A DNA stretch of 64,000 nucleotides. Origin: Taxawa tesnikishii (nom. ined.) (Eukaryota > Ascomycota > Dothideomycetes > Dothideales). The translations under genes and the position numbers were made by a program. Numbering within the stretch: position 1 is the stretch's first letter; each line of letters starts with the position of its first letter. The stretch lies in assembly GCA_030247885.1 (NCBI GenBank), contig JAPDRO010000023.1, positions 124,001 through 188,000 on the forward strand. Direction: 5' to 3'. Of the stretch, positions 36,228 to 49,356 are shown piece by piece. The notes under the pieces were generated by a model. The model did not search any database. It saw nothing but the letters and a program-made list of their open reading frames with translations, and had not been told where the DNA came from.

Positions 36228-39200
36228 ATGGGCGCGCCTACACCGGAAGAGCAACCGACCGTTGGCGAGGTCATAGATCGCAAGGAGGCTATCGACCACC
36301 TTGGCCACCTTGACGCCGACTCTACTATCCCTGAAGAGCAAGACCCGCTCGTAATCATGTCCGACGATGCCGGACAGGTCTATGCCCCGCCAGCACACCT
36401 CGCAGCACGCTTCTACCGTAACTCGGCCTCGTCTAGGCGCAAGTCCTCTGCCGCCTCATCGCGGCGTAATTCCCTGTCATCCACCCACTCTCATGGATCG
36501 TCCCGATCGGGCCGCCAGCACAGTAACCACATTGCGCAACACCTCCGGAGAGCGTCTATAATCGAGTCGCGCAAAGCAAGACTTGCAGACCGGGCTGCGC
36601 ATGCAGAACAAGTACGCCTGCGCGCCGCTTTGGCCAAAGCGACGCCAAGCACGAGTACACGCTCGAGCGAGGAGAGGGCGTTGGCGGCGCAAATTGCAAG
36701 GGAGAAATACCTAGCCAAAGTTGCGGCACAATGCGCCGAAGAAGTGCAGAGGGCAAAGCAGAAGGCTCAGGAGATGAAGCAGCGGAGAGAGGAAGAGGAA
36801 CAAAAGGCAAGGACTGAGATGGAGGAGAGACTCGCCGAGGCAGACAAAAGGAGGGCCAAATACCAACGAAACCTGTACACGCGGCGGACCAGGCGAGCGA
36901 GCAGCACGGAGAAGAAGCTACCGGTTGTTGCGGAGGATGTCGACACGGAACCCGATTCTGCTCCTGATGCCGATATGCAGTCGCTGGATACGGTCCTGAA
37001 CGATGAGACAGCGGCACGACGTATTCAGAAGGCGTGGAGGATCAAGCAGAGAAAGACGATTGTTGATGCTTACATGGACCTTGACCTCACGTTCGACCGA
37101 AGTAGGGATATAACGTTTGAAGAAATGGGAGCCCTGGTATCTGATCCTCCGGTCATTGAAGCCACTAGCAGGCTTCTCAAGCTTTTGGACCTGCAAGACC
37201 GATCTGCTCCGCCCACCGACGCCAGCACAAGGACCTTTCTTAGCGCTTATCTGATTGTAACACATCCAACAGCGGTTTTGAGCAAGAATGGAGCACAGGA
37301 ACAGGATCTAGTCTCTAAAGCGAGAGAATTCGTTGTCTTGTTCGAGTCAGTCGTCAGCTGGCTTGCACCTTGGAACGGCTACAATCCACTGCCAATCAGG
37401 CTTGAAGGCTTAGCGCAGGCTCACACTACCTACACCGCAGCCTTTGATGCATGGAGAACCCAGGATTCTTCTGCCCTGGTTGAGGCCATGGTCGCACAAT
37501 TCGTTGAATTAGACGCTATCTGGCAAACTGTCAAGGATGATACGCGGGGCGAGGTCGCCAGTGACTACCGCGAGGGCATTCGAGACAACCAGGTCGTTCT
37601 TCTAAGCAAAATAAGAAAGCTCGCGGGACCAGATCGAGCCGACTTTCTCATCAAGAAAGCAATCAGGGAGAGCAGAAGGAAGAGGGTCAAGAGGAGGTCA
37701 CCAGCTGAGGTGCGTCCGAGAGTTGCGGAGGGCGAATCCGCTCCAGCGACCTCCGATGCTGCGGGCCCATTGTCGGCCGCAGCTTCAGGACTGTCAGAAG
37801 AACCCTCGCAGCCGCAGGACGGTAGCCATCAGACCCAGAGCTTCAGCCGCTTCTTCTCGCCAATCCCGAGTAACCGTATCATCACGCACGAGTTGGCCAT
37901 TGACAAGGATTACCGCATCTCCGCTTCTTCCGGTCGGGACGCTCTAAATCGTGAGATATGCGACAATATGCGGATTGCCTTTGAAAAAGGTGAGGGAACT
38001 TTGTGGACTGTAGCCATGGCCGAGAATATCCGTGGCAAGTTGCTTCACATCCTCAAACCGGGAAATGCGCTGTACGAAAGCATCAGCGAAGTTCTAGACA
38101 CGGACCACGTTTACAGACAGGCATCGGAAGGGGTGTTCTCCTACGAGAAGTTTTTCTCATGGATTGCTGCGATCCTCCCCAAGCTCTGCGCACCCTTCCG
38201 AGACGAAGAGGTCAACAAGCTCGCGCACGACCTTCAGAACGTTTCCGGCGATGTCGGGGAGATGATCGAGATGCTGTTCAGGCTTCTGCATGTCATAGAC
38301 TTGCTCTCGCTCGACTACTCGAATTTCCTGCTCATGAACGCCGCTCCCGTGCTCATTCGGGAGTCTGCAGGCTACGAGCAACGGATGTTTGCGCAAGATC
38401 TGCAATCAGGTGCCATCACTTTGCAAAAGACCAAGCGCTGGTGGCGCAACGCGAGCGTCAACATGTTGACCGAGGCGGACCGCCGTGATCCCGAGCACAT
38501 CAGGGACCCGGCCGACCGCCCCTCGGCGCAAAGATCTACTCCAGAGGCCTAATCGACCTCGCCATAACGGAAGACTGGAACCACGCCGCGGCCGATCTGC
38601 CAGAAACGCTGCACCTCGACACCTCCCGCCTGCGCGACATCAGCACTCAGGGGCGGAAGATGACCACGATCGGCGCGATTCTGCTCACGGCCAAAAACCT
38701 GCTCAAGCGCGACGTGCGCGGCCAGTGGAAAAAGGAAGCCGCCCGCCTCATGGACCTCCTCCACCCCTCGACCTCTCCGCCCCCTCTACCGACCCCGTCC
38801 TCGTCGCGCAGGAGGCCTTCCGCATCATCGAGTCGGCGCACAACATGCCCGACTCCACCAAAACAACCCTGCAGGCCGCAATCGCCCGCTTCCTGAACCA
38901 GGAACGCGCCGGCAGGTTCTCGGACCCGGTCATGAAGGTGCTGTTTCAGAGGCTCAGGAGCCACGTGTTCTCGCGCGTGAGCGCGAGTTCGAGCATCGAG
39001 CGCGTCAGGGCCGCGAGCACGGCCGGCGAAACGTTGGCCATGGCGGGCTTTCCGGAGTTTGTGGCCCGTGTGGGCGAGGTGGTCGAGTGTCTTAGGAGGG
39101 TTGCGGAGGTGGATTGGAGGGCGCATGGAGTTTGGTATGAGCAGGTTGCGGCGGAGGTCCAGGGGCTGGGGAGGAAGTGGCGGGTTGAAGCGGGCGACGG

Positions 39201-39276
39201 CGTTGTGGAGCCTGCAGGTGTGGGTGGTGGGATTGGCGGAGCGTCTCGCACAGGGATTGAAATATGTGGGATGTGA
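36228..39276 (+). CDS. TCP11/Sok1-family protein with an IQ-like motif
   Basis: Member of the TCP11 family, whose yeast relative Sok1 acts in cAMP-PKA signalling. The N-terminus has Ser/Arg-rich and coiled-coil stretches (KQKAQEMKQRREEEEQKAR). An IQ-like site, AARRIQKAWRIKQRK, sits near residue 264. TCP11-type helices follow: RIITHELAIDKDYRI, WTVAMAENIRGKLLHILKPG, GVFSYEKFFSWIAAILPKLC, LARLL-like segments and NFLLMNAAPVLIRESAGYE. Two one-base breaks occur: CCCC 38519-38522, before AKIYSRGLIDLAITEDW, and CCCC 38764-38767, before LDLSAPSTDPVLVAQEAF. With these allowed for, the protein is about 1016 aa in a single exon. A signalling role is inferred from Sok1 only. Confidence 0.88.
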
Positions 39277-40811
39277 AATGCGGCGTTTGAGGCTGACGGG
39301 GGTTCTGGCCTTGTTTTCTTGCTATACCTGCATCGATCTAGGAGGCACGGCGTTCTTTTCTGGGACATGGGGTTTCTGCGATCGTTATGGGCTGTAGCGC
39401 GCAATTAGATACCAAACGAGCCCTTCTTTCTACAGCTTCGAGGCTGCTGAGTCCTTTACCCAAAACCTACAACCTGAATGCCCGAAGTGAACACAAAGGT
39501 CAACTTACAGCTCAAGTAGGACCGAAGCTCACTTCGAAACGTAGCAGACATTGTGAGAGACCAATTTAGGTTGTCACTAACTCCCACCACTCTGGCTAGT
39601 TCGGTTTCGCGTAGATATGTATATACGCCTTCCTCTTCCACTTCCTCTTCCTCTTCGTGATCAAAGCCCTTCCGCGTCTTGTCTTCGACAGTCTCGAGGC
39701 GATCCACTAGCGCCTGTCCACGAAGAAAGCACAACACACTGCCCCCACTGACGGCAACCGGCCATAGGCCCGTTCCTCCAAGGGGGATCCTCAGCCGGTG
39801 AAGGGGGAGGCGGGGGCGAATGTACACGGAGCCAGGCCATTGTGGAATTGCGAACGAGACACAAACATGGCTGTTCGACCCGACTAGGCGGGCCAGGAGA
39901 TATGTATGTACTGCCCAATGTTCGGCTGAAAACATATGTCGAGTGAAATTTCGAGACGGGAGGTGCAATGTGTGATTGGCAAGTTCGAATCCGGTTGCTA
40001 TTGATCCTCACCGCCCTGGGTTAGTGCGGTGGCTTCGTAGGTATATATACTCAGTTCTCCTCGGTCATCTTAACCTCCTCCTCTTGTTGTTCCTCATAGC
40101 CTCAAGTGGAGATATGGCCTCCAAGGGAAGACGAGTTCTCACTGGGTAAGCTGACCGTCGGATCGCCGGCTAGGGGCCCTACCGCGTATGCAGACTCCAT
40201 TGATAGCAATCGGCTATGAGCTGGTCGCCGAAGGGGTGCCTCAGACATTGACGTTTCCTCATACGTTCGAGCTGGTCACGGATACACAAGCTCAAGTCGA
40301 ATGGACAAGAGCACCGCCAAGCAAATCACCGTCTCGAATCCAACGCAACTCGTCATAAAGAGCACTACTCTACTACAATTACAAAAGGCTTCTGCCAATC
40401 CTATCTCTCCATTGTTCCTTCCGATAAATCCCAAACTTCCGGCATCCAGCCGCGGAGATCCAGATAAAGAGTCCCAATGAGTTATTTGATTCCAGCCTTA
40501 CGCTCGTTCCGGAAGCAGACATTATATCCAGCCTTCTCTGGAAAGTCTTATGCCAACCACCATCCAGGGTACTGTGAACGCCTCAATGCGCCGACGCTTA
40601 ACCAAAAAAGACCAGGGGAAGGAAAAGGATGCCGAATCGATGCTAATAGTACAGATAATGCCTTTTTAGAACGCAGGAAAGGGTGTGGTTAAGGGTATAG
40701 AGCAGAGCGTGACGCATGCAGAGTTACGAAAATAGCAGCTTTGGTAAGGGAAAAACGGAGTGGACAACTCGGCGCGGATGCGACAGTCGAGCGAGGGCCG
40801 TGATGTTTTCC
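39277..40811. other. Convergent intergenic region
   Basis: About 1.5 kb between converging genes. A GTATATATAC TATA-like site (about 40040) is followed by a CT-rich stretch and an ATG at 40114, but the frame closes after 11 codons and no exon continues it, so no gene is called. The minus-strand frame at 39456-39968 has a poly-Glu tract and no family match that I can see. Confidence 0.55.
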
Positions 40812-43800
40812 TTATTTTGACTCGCTCGCAGGGAGACCGAGCATTGACGGGATGGGCTTGCGCTTCGTCCTGTTTTGCAGAATGCGCGGCGCGCCTTGGA
40901 GTGCGCGTGGTTCTTTCATCAGCGTCGGATCCAATTTTGCGGGTACTGTGAGTGCATCAAGTCAGCCACAGTGCATCAAGCGTGCAGAGCAAGAACAGAT
41001 AGAACTCACTTCTGGTGACGACGGATCGGTAGTTGCCGGGGAAGCGACTGTTGGGAGGAGCGGCAACTGCAGAGCGCCAAAGGTGATCAGATGTGTCAGA
41101 AAGGAACGAGATGGCTGCAGCACGGTTAAGACGCTGAGTCGAAAATCGACGTGAAAGCAACTGACTGGACTTGGAGAAGATGGAAGTCCGGCTGCGGTTC
41201 TTCTTCGACAGGACGATCTCGTCGAACAGCTTGATTGACGGATCTTCGCCGCGAGTGGATTCACGTTCATGTATGAACTCATTGAAGGCTGGCCAGTCAG
41301 CACAGCTTATCGCTGGTTGGTCGAACAAACTTACCTTGAGTTTGCTGTAACATAGCCATATACTCTGCATTTTCTTGCGGAAGGCTTCGAAGGAAACCCT
41401 CCATATTGAAGTGGTAGAGCAGGCCAGCTTTGCGACGGTCACCGGAAGCAGGGTGGAGGAACCGTCTATAGGTATAGAACAACGTGGCGAAGCAGCGTAC
41501 AAAGGCCGCGCGAACGAGATCAGCACAGAACGCTGCCGGACAAACAAGGGTTATTTGACGCGCACAGTGACTGTGAGCGGTGACTGAGCAGCCTGTGGAG
41601 GGTTAGCAGAAAACACCCGGTGGTAGCAGACATGGCTCACCTGTGCAGCGATAGACGCCCTCATGACACTTCTCGTCGCAGATTGCGCAGGTGGTTCTGT
41701 CCTCACGCGGTCTCCACGCCAAACAGTGACCCTCGATCCACTTGGTGGTGTCTGTGTCCCTGACAGGCTGCGCTGATACACCGGGCATAACGGTGGAAGC
41801 AGCGAGTGTAGATTGTGCATACGTAGAGGGTGCGTATGTGGAAGCCGTTCCGTTGGTGATATTAGAGGTAGACATACTTAAAGCGTGGCCCGTTCCGGTG
41901 GCACTAGGTCTACGCAAAGCATTGATGGAACCGAAGCCAATCTGATGTTGTGCATCGTTAGAGATGGTTCTTGAGGAAGTGAGGATTGAGAGGGTTCGTC
42001 TAAGAGAAGATGTGCGACGTACCGAGGAGTTCCGTCTGGCTACGGAGTCAAAATGACCAGATCGCTTCTCTCGCAGCGATGTTTGCAGACCGAAGCCGGA
42101 ATCGTTGCGGGAGACTGGTGTAGTAGGAAAAGTGAGAGAGATAGGGAAGGTGCTGTAGGGGAAGGTGGGGATTGAGTCGATGACGGCCGGCTGTCTTGTC
42201 CAGTCGAGCTCGTCGAAGGACGTTCGTTGCCTCTGCTGGTGTCTTGCCGTGTCGGCATAAAGGCGTTGTACACTGAGGGTTGCCTTTGCGCACGCGGCCC
42301 GTCATCACCAAATGCGGCTGAGCTCATACTAACCTGCGCGGCCAACGTCGATGCTTCGGGTCGTGGACTGAAAACTTGAGGGTTTTCGGAAGGGAAGGCA
42401 TCGTTCGGGTATGTCTCGGTAGCGTATGCAGGAGGTCCAATAGGTGTGCCGAATCGAGTGTGATGCGGCGCAGCGGCTTGCAAGAGAGCCATGAGCTTTC
42501 TACGCTGCTGTCGCGGCAAGCATGTTGGCCTTGCAGTGCTTTCAATGACGTCTTGATCCAGGTCCACGAGAACAAAGTCATCGTCGGGTAACTCCAGTTG
42601 GTCATACCTCCTTTCCACGCCGATGATGTATGGACAAGGTGCTTCCAGGGCCTGAATGAGTCGATATGGCAGAACAGGTATGAATACACTAGCCCATTTC
42701 ATCGGATACAGTAGGCTTGCAAGCGCAGCACTTGCTAGATGGAGCATAGCCGTATGTGATGAGAGGAGGATGATGCGTGACTCCGCCAGTGCATACTCGA
42801 ACAAGGTAACGATGTTAGGTATGGAAAGAGCCCTGAAGAGAGCATAGAGATCGGTGTTGCGGGATCCGGGAAGCTCGTTGATCGCCTCTTTCCGTGCATA
42901 CAAGCGCAGCTCCCGTACGGCAACCTCCACCTGAGTGATTGACGACATCGGGCTAGGTGCTTCGACGCACATGTTGACCACATACCGCTCTAGAGGCTGC
43001 CACATGCCAACTTTTGGCGAGCTCGGTGGCACTCTCAGTACCCCACCATTGGTCATTGGAACGATCACTGCTCGAAGCCATTCTTTCCAGAAGCTTGTCA
43101 GACCTCCATCTCGGCCTAGTACGCCATACACTCTCGGAATCCAGAAGCCAGTCTCACCATCCGTAAGTCCGTCAATCTTCGAAGCCGCGCCATGACGGAC
43201 AGGTCTCAGGAGATCCGTCATAAGCGAAATCTTCTCCTCTGTAGCACTGATCTGGTCCTCGAGTTCTTCTCTTCTTGAGAACCTGACTTCGCCGCAGGCA
43301 GTGCCGTGAGTAGCCTCGACAGCTTCGCTCTTTCCCCTGCCAGACGTTCCCCAAGGCTGCTTGCTAATTCCCTCTCTTCGTCGCTCATGTTTGCCTTTCG
43401 CCAAACGTCGCATTGTCGCTCCAATTCCGCAGACGCTGACTGGTTCAGCGGCAGCCAGATGGTAGTACAGATGCCGTGCAGCTTGGAGCCATCAGCATTG
43501 GTCATAACAAATCCGTGCCATGTGGATTTTGGCCGTTCGTCAGATGAAACCACGCCAACATCGTTCGGGAAGGCGAACATAGGTACATAGTCCGGGAAGG
43601 GAGCTCTCCGCTTCGATTCGTCTACCATCGCTTTCGTGGGGTATCTGTCGAGCAACACAGGTTCGTATCGCCGCCTCAACGGATGCATGTCTGGACTGCT
43701 CTGAAAAGGCTGTGGGGTTGGAATGACCGAGTTGTACCCACTCAAGCGCTTGGATGTTCGTATCGATGCTGTTCCTCAGTCAGTGTTCAGGTTCTGCCAG

Positions 43801-44453
43801 AACAACTGTACGAGCCCGCAAAGGGAGACAACAACATGTCTTACATTGTCGTGCAGCAGAAGGCTGCCTTTTCAGGCTGTTCATAGTCGACAACCTCCGC
43901 CGCAAGCTCCCCACACCCCTCTCAAGCCCGATCCAGAGTTTCCAGTAGCGGCATCGTCAGAATTCGTGATCCGTACAGTCTTTGTTCGGTGACGGCTTTT
44001 GTTTGGTGTTGGTATAACTGTTCCTGCAGATGTCTGTATCTCCTCCAAGAAACTCTCTCTTTCCGTAGCAAATTTTCGCAATGCTTGCTCGAAGTCTTCG
44101 TCACTGAGCCCACCGCCAATCTGAACTCCTTTTATTGTTGTACTGCTACGGTTACTAGCAGTGCCCTTTAGCTCTGAGGCGCTGATTATGCTTCCGATGC
44201 TCTTTCTTGCTTCGAAACTGTATCTAGACCTCCTCTTTCCACCTTCGGGTGAACTTGGCGTGACCGGTCTCGGGGTGCGTGGGTTTGTCTCCAAGGCTTC
44301 ATCTTCGTCAATGGTCGTATCCACTGGCGGGGACGCAGAAGGAGGGGCCGGTATCCGGTCGTCGTAGACTTGTGAAGACTCGATTCCAGCAATGAAGAAA
44401 TGGTCCGCGAGCGGGATTGACGAAGTGTCTGAGGATGGAGGTATAGGAGCCAT
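40812..44453 (-). CDS. DENN-domain protein with a C1 zinc finger
   Basis: Probable Rab guanine-nucleotide exchange factor. The N-terminus carries SIPLADHFFIAGIESSQVYD (uDENN start), then PDYVPMFAFPNDVGVVSS and WHGFVMTNADGSKLHG. The cDENN core has SRIILLSSHTAMLHLASAAL and EAPCPYIIGVERR. A complete C1 finger (HCLAWRPREDRTTCAIC...CTGCSVTAHSHC...C, fitting H-x12-C-x2-C) lies before the dDENN-like helices VRAAFVRCFATLFYTYRRFL. Exons: 43845-44453, 42023-43768, 41641-41941, 41335-41592, 41010-41288 and 40812-40945. Three one-base breaks: CCCC near 43916-43919, the purine repeat 43262-43280, and GGGG 42167-42170. Allowing for them gives about 1109 aa. The C-terminus ends VTRIPAKLD...GLPASESK. The Rab partner is unknown. 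Confidence 0.88.
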
Positions 44454-46757
44454 AGCGAAGATCTGCTAGTACTGCAAAGTAGAGCAATGGAGCTGGAGAA
44501 AGAGAAAAGGCTACTGATCAGGTACCAACGCTCGCTCACCCCACCGCATACAGTTTCCTCAACGCTTCCCAAGTGAGTGCGTTTGATGTTGCAGGTGAGG
44601 TGCGTATCCGGTCACAAAGCTGCCCGCAGCCGACGGAGGAGGTTGACTGATGTAGTTGAGAAACAATAAAGCTGGAGCTTATCTTTGCACGTTCCAAGAT
44701 GGCGTTGATCGTGTGTGAACCCCTGCAAGTAGCTAGAGTAACTAGAGCGAGGTAAAGTTGAAAGACATTGATTGCGCACTACCCTGGCATGGGAAAGTGT
44801 TAAACCGCTGTTCAGGGATTAATATCGATGCAGACCCTCCAGATCGCACAGTGGCGGCAGATCAGAGGGAAGGATTCAGGATTGTCGTTGCGTAAGTAAT
44901 TTGCTTGGGGCCTTGAAGAATGGCAGAGCAGGGAATATCCAAAAGGCAGTCGTTTGCGGTGGTTTATGGCAGATGCAACGAACGAGGATAGGCGGGATAG
45001 GCTTTACCTCCCCTGCAGCTCTCTTGCTAGGTAAACGTTCCTGGCAGTCCAACCGCACATGCTAGCCCTCGTTCAGCCGGTATGCCAGGAACGAACGCTC
45101 TGGTACCGTGCGAGTGCACAGAGCGCCGACCTCGATAGAGTTGTGGAGGCCTGTGGCTGACGTATCAGAGACGAAGGACGGCGGTGCGCTGCGTATCCCA
45201 AGCGCCCACAGTAGCGACACAGTGAGAGAGAGCCAATTGCACGCGGGCTGAAGTTGCGCCAGTTCACTATGCCACTCGCGGATAAAGGGTTTCAGCCTCT
45301 TTTCAGGGGTCTCTGCGTGGTGCACAAGTTTTCGTGTTTGTCCTCGTTCGCTCGGCACAAGCAACCAAAACATTCGTTAGTCGAAAAGGCCCGCGGCGCT
45401 AAGACCCCCGTACATAAACTATTTCTCTGTGTCGTCTCGCAAACAGCAAACGTTGGGTTTCTTAGCCTCTAACCGTCGAAGCATGCAACTCTGACTGCAT
45501 TGTGTTTGTGATCTTGTGTAACACACCCCTCACGGCTTTGCAGGTACGAAAAAGTAGAAGCAAAGCCCGGGCCTAGATGACCGCGCAATCCTGTACCATA
45601 CAATGTTCCTCTGTCTCATGACCGCTCTCCATCTTGCGTGCACGGCTCAAGTCCGATCCGCGGCCGCTATTGTTTGACCACCTTCCACCAGAGCCCATTA
45701 CGTACCAAGCTCTCTGCTAAACAGATTCTCCGCAAGTCGAGAATAGCAATTCGCCCGCCTGATGGCAAGGCCCGTCGATAGCATGTCCCTAAGCTCGCGT
45801 CTATTGCTTCCGCGTGGGCTTGGATATACAAATATACAAAGTACACGCTCCGACCACTTGGGAAAGTGAAGGAAATCAGATATACAAACCTCAACGCCAA
45901 GAGGTAAACACATCTTATCTTTCAGCTAACCACACCTGCTCAACACACGCGTCCTCCAAACAATAGACGCGTAGGTTCTTGCATGAATGCACAAGTGCAC
46001 TGGCTCACTGACTCACTGACTCATGCCGAACTTGGGCCACCTCGAGCGGTACCAGCCGGATGGACCACCAAGGTGCTAAAGATACTACCGCGTATGCTTC
46101 TATCGAAGGAGTCCTCCGTCGAGCACGCCAAATGCCGTGGCACCCATCTGGCTTATACTGCAGATTACGACGTGACAGAGGCGTGTTTCTAGGAGGCTCT
46201 ACTCTCGTATCGCACCAAGAATACTTTGCTGTTTCTTAAATCAATAGCACCTAGCTGCGGTCCGCTCCCGGGCTCCTGCCGTGATGCTCTCCATACAGGA
46301 GTACATGCTTTGTGGTACAGCTGCACAATCGATGCTTTTCTCTTATATACACATCGGTCATTCGTGTTGTATGCAACGAAAGGTCTAACATCTCCGGAAA
46401 CTCCCAGAATCCGACGTTCCCGTCAACAGCGTGTCCGCACGCGAAAACGGCCACCACTATGCACTACACGATGAAGAACGGGTTCAGGGACCACAGCTGC
46501 TCGAACTCAACCCTTGTTCGCCGCAAACAGAGGAATTCTACGCTGCGACCAAAGGTTCTAGAAGCGTGCAACATACAGCGGTCAACGGTCAGTATCATCC
46601 ATCACCTCCCGCTCTTGGTGCACTGATCGATCGAGTACTATCTAATGGAGAGGGCCAAAAGGAACAACTTCTCCACTCTGAGCGAACGAACACTGGTGGG
46701 ATGTCGCCGTTGGTCTATAATTCGACGCAGCACCCGTCACCACTGCAAAAACATGTT
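44454..46757. other. Intergenic region between the DENN gene and tRNA-Leu
   Basis: About 2.3 kb with no supportable protein gene. Frames at 45062-45373 and 45667-45900 are short and uninformative. The part next to 44453 should hold the DENN gene promoter. Confidence 0.55.
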
Positions 46758-46853
46758 GACGAGAGTGGGATTCGAACCCACGCCCTTTCGGACTGCCGAT
46801 TTCAGAGTGGAAGCTCCTTAAGACAGCGCCTTAGACCGCTCGGCCATCTCGCC
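46758..46853 (-). tRNA. tRNA-Leu (anticodon AAG) with a 17-nt intron
   Basis: On the minus strand the acceptor stem GGCGAGA pairs with TCTCGTC (one G-U). The D arm is TGGCCGAGCGGTCTAAGGCG, a leucine-type arm. The anticodon stem CTGTC/GGCAG encloses TTAAGG...C, giving anticodon AAG, with a 17-nt intron (AGCTTCCACTCTGAAAT) after position 37, the canonical site. A long variable arm (TCCGAAAGGGC) marks it as class II. The T arm is GTGGG-TTCGAAT-CCCAC. It decodes CUU/CUC leucine codons. The CCA end is not encoded, as usual in eukaryotes. Confidence 0.95.
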
Positions 46854-47457
46854 CGATTGCTGTACGATGGTAAATCAATTGGTAACATGTCCCTCAACAA
46901 ACAGCAGCATTACCGATCCAAGATCGGGCGATGCGTGCAGTGCCCAGAATCGTTGTTCTGTTCTGCTGAAGAGAACTCTACTGTGCCAATCAAGATTCCT
47001 TAGTGCATTTCTTTTGTGGTATAGAACTAGAGAGTCCCGTTGGTCAGGGGCTGGCCATTATCATGTGCCAGATGAGTGGCTCGAAACATTCTACTCTTGC
47101 AGGGAATGTCCGCGTGCTCGGTTATTCGAAATGCATGAATCATCCAAGACGTCTAGGAGCTTGAGTGAAATTACATAGAATGAAAACTACTCCCTGAGAT
47201 GCTTATTTGTTCAACCGAAGATAAACCAACGTTTAGCTTTTGTTTTGGCTTGCCGAAGTAAGCGAGCAGTAGCCGAGATCTGGAGATCTGGAGATCTAGG
47301 TAGAGAGCTTCACACGCGCTCACCTGGACATAGTACTCAAAATTCCACCGCGACCTGTCAGCAGTAACAACGGCGTACTGCCTGCTGCTGCCACTGCTCC
47401 GCAGAGTAGAAGTCCCAACTAGTGTCAATTCTCTGGACAGGAGCGTACTACCGAATC
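46854..47457. other. Intergenic region between the tRNA and SPF45-like gene
   Basis: About 600 bp holding a short direct repeat (GAGATCTG units, 47275-47300). It probably contains both promoters. No gene is seen. Confidence 0.5.
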
Positions 47458-49356
47458 ATGCCTTCGCTGTACGCAAACCTCCTTGACCCGAAAGCGACGT
47501 CCGAGGCCACCATCTCCGGTGCGCCAGTCAAGTACGAGTTCAAGCCGCAAGGATTAGACGGCGCGAATGACGAAAGAAAACCTGCAGACGGTACCTGAAA
47601 AATGCCTCCCCATGGCGTTCCGCATGTGAAAGGCGCATTGCTCACTTGTATGCGTTTTGCTGTGTAGCCTCTCTTCGCTTCCAACCTGTCAAGAGGCCCC
47701 AGGTGGCTTCGAACAAACCCAAGCCAAGGAACATTCCATCATCCAGCTCTCCGGATAAGCTCCCAGAGACTCGCAAACCACCTCCGAGTACTATTGGAAA
47801 CGCGAACTCGATACAGAAATGGACCGCTCAGGACGACGATGATGATGATCCGTGGGCTGCTGAATACCAGAGACGCTTGGAAGAAAAGAAGGAGGAGCGC
47901 AAGGCGAGGAGAAAGAGCAAGAAGAACAAGAATGCTGTGCGCTACATCGACTGGGACGCCGTGTACGACCCAGAAAAGCCTACCAATCCGAAGGACTACA
48001 AAGGCAGTGAAGAACAAGCGCAGGCTGAGGGTGATTGGAAGCAAAGACTGCACGCACACCAGTTCAAATTATGGCAGAAGCGCGAGCCTTCGGAGGACGA
48101 AGGTATGGATAGGGACACCCCAAGATATCGTAAGCATCCACCGATGAGCACGTTCATGTCGAAGGTTACTGAACACGGGACAGGTGGTTTTGCGCCGCCG
48201 ACCAACTATAATTTTGCACCACCAGCAGAGCTAGATGCAGCAGTTAGGGAGCAACCTACACCTCCGGCAGACGATGATGATGATGACTACTACGAGCCTC
48301 CGCCGGTTGCCTACGAACCTCCACCAGTTGCCACAGTCTATGATGATCCTACGGGCGAAGATGCTTATGCCCGACGTATGCGTATGAGTGGTATTTCGAC
48401 CGCTACTAACGATCCTCCACCGCCTACCTCAGTCAACGAAAGCTCCGCACCCCCACCTCAACCCGCAGGAATGTCACGACTACCCCCACCCCCAGTCGAG
48501 TCGCCACCACCTGTACTAGGTCAGCAATTCGTCGCTCAGACGCAATCTGCGCCAACGCCACCAGCACAAATGGGCGCCATCATTTCTCGCGAACCGGTTC
48601 GATACATCCCGCCGCAATCTTCGCCGCCTGTTTCCGCAGCAGCAAGTGCCACCATCTCGCGCGCTCCAGTACGCTATGACGTCCCCGCAAAACCATCGCC
48701 ACCCCTGCAGAAGACGAGGACACGGAAGCTGAACAGTCCCACGGTGGTCTTGGTCTAGGCGCTGCCGCGGATGTGCCACAAGATGACGAACCCTCACCTG
48801 CACCAGACGAGGACGCCCCTCGCTCCAACCGTCCCGGTCAGAAAGGCTTCGCCAAGCGTTTGCTGCAAAAGTACGGCTGGCAAGAAGGCGAAGGCCTGGG
48901 AGCTACCGGCTCTGGTATCACCACTGCTTTACGCCACCAAACCCAGAAGCGCAAGAAGCGTCCCGATGCCGAGGGTGGCGGGTGGGCCAATCCGGCTGCT
49001 ATGGGCCGCATTGTCGGTGGTAAGAAGCGCAGGACCGAGGACGAAGAAGGCGGGCAGTGGAGCATTGTCGTCAAGCTTGAGGGCATTCTGGATGGCGTTG
49101 ATGTCGATCATGCTGTATCGGAGGGTAATCTGATGCAGCAGATTGGTGATAAGATGAGCGAGTATGGACAGGTTGAGAGATTGTTCATCGATCGCTCGAA
49201 AGAAGGAACGGAGCCAGTGTTCGTCAAGTTTACGAGTGCGCTGAGCGCGTATCGGGCGGTTCAGGCAAGCAATGGCACTGATTTTTGGCCAACGGTCGCA
49301 TGGCGAGGGCGGGCTTCTTCGATGCGGAGAAGTTTGAGCAAGGGGACTACGACTGA
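47458..49356 (+). CDS. SPF45/RBM17-like splicing factor (G-patch and RRM)
   Basis: Nuclear pre-mRNA splicing factor; SPF45 proteins bind 3' splice-site factors through a U2AF-homology RRM. Exon 1 (47458-47590) starts MPSLYANLLDPKATSEATIS. After the intron (47591-47667), exon 2 gives LRFQPVKRPQVASN, then a basic stretch, YIDWDAVYDPEKPTNPKDYK and a long proline-rich linker. The G-patch is LLQKYGWQEGEGLGATGSG. The C-terminal RRM has YGQVERLFIDRSKEGTEPVF and ends GFFDAEKFEQGDYD. Two one-base breaks: CCCC 48702-48705, before AEDEDTEAEQSHGG, and TTTTT 49282-49286, between GTDF and LANGRMARAGFF. With both allowed for, the product is about 607 aa. Confidence 0.92.

Noticed and set aside
39970-40020. 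A tRNA-like TTCGAATCC near 39984
   Set aside because: The box B-like string has no matching T stem, anticodon arm or box A at the right distance.
40114-40260. A small gene starting MASKGRRVLTG after a TATA-like site
   Set aside because: The frame closes after 11 codons, and splicing at the GTAAGC donor leads to a stop after two or three more codons.
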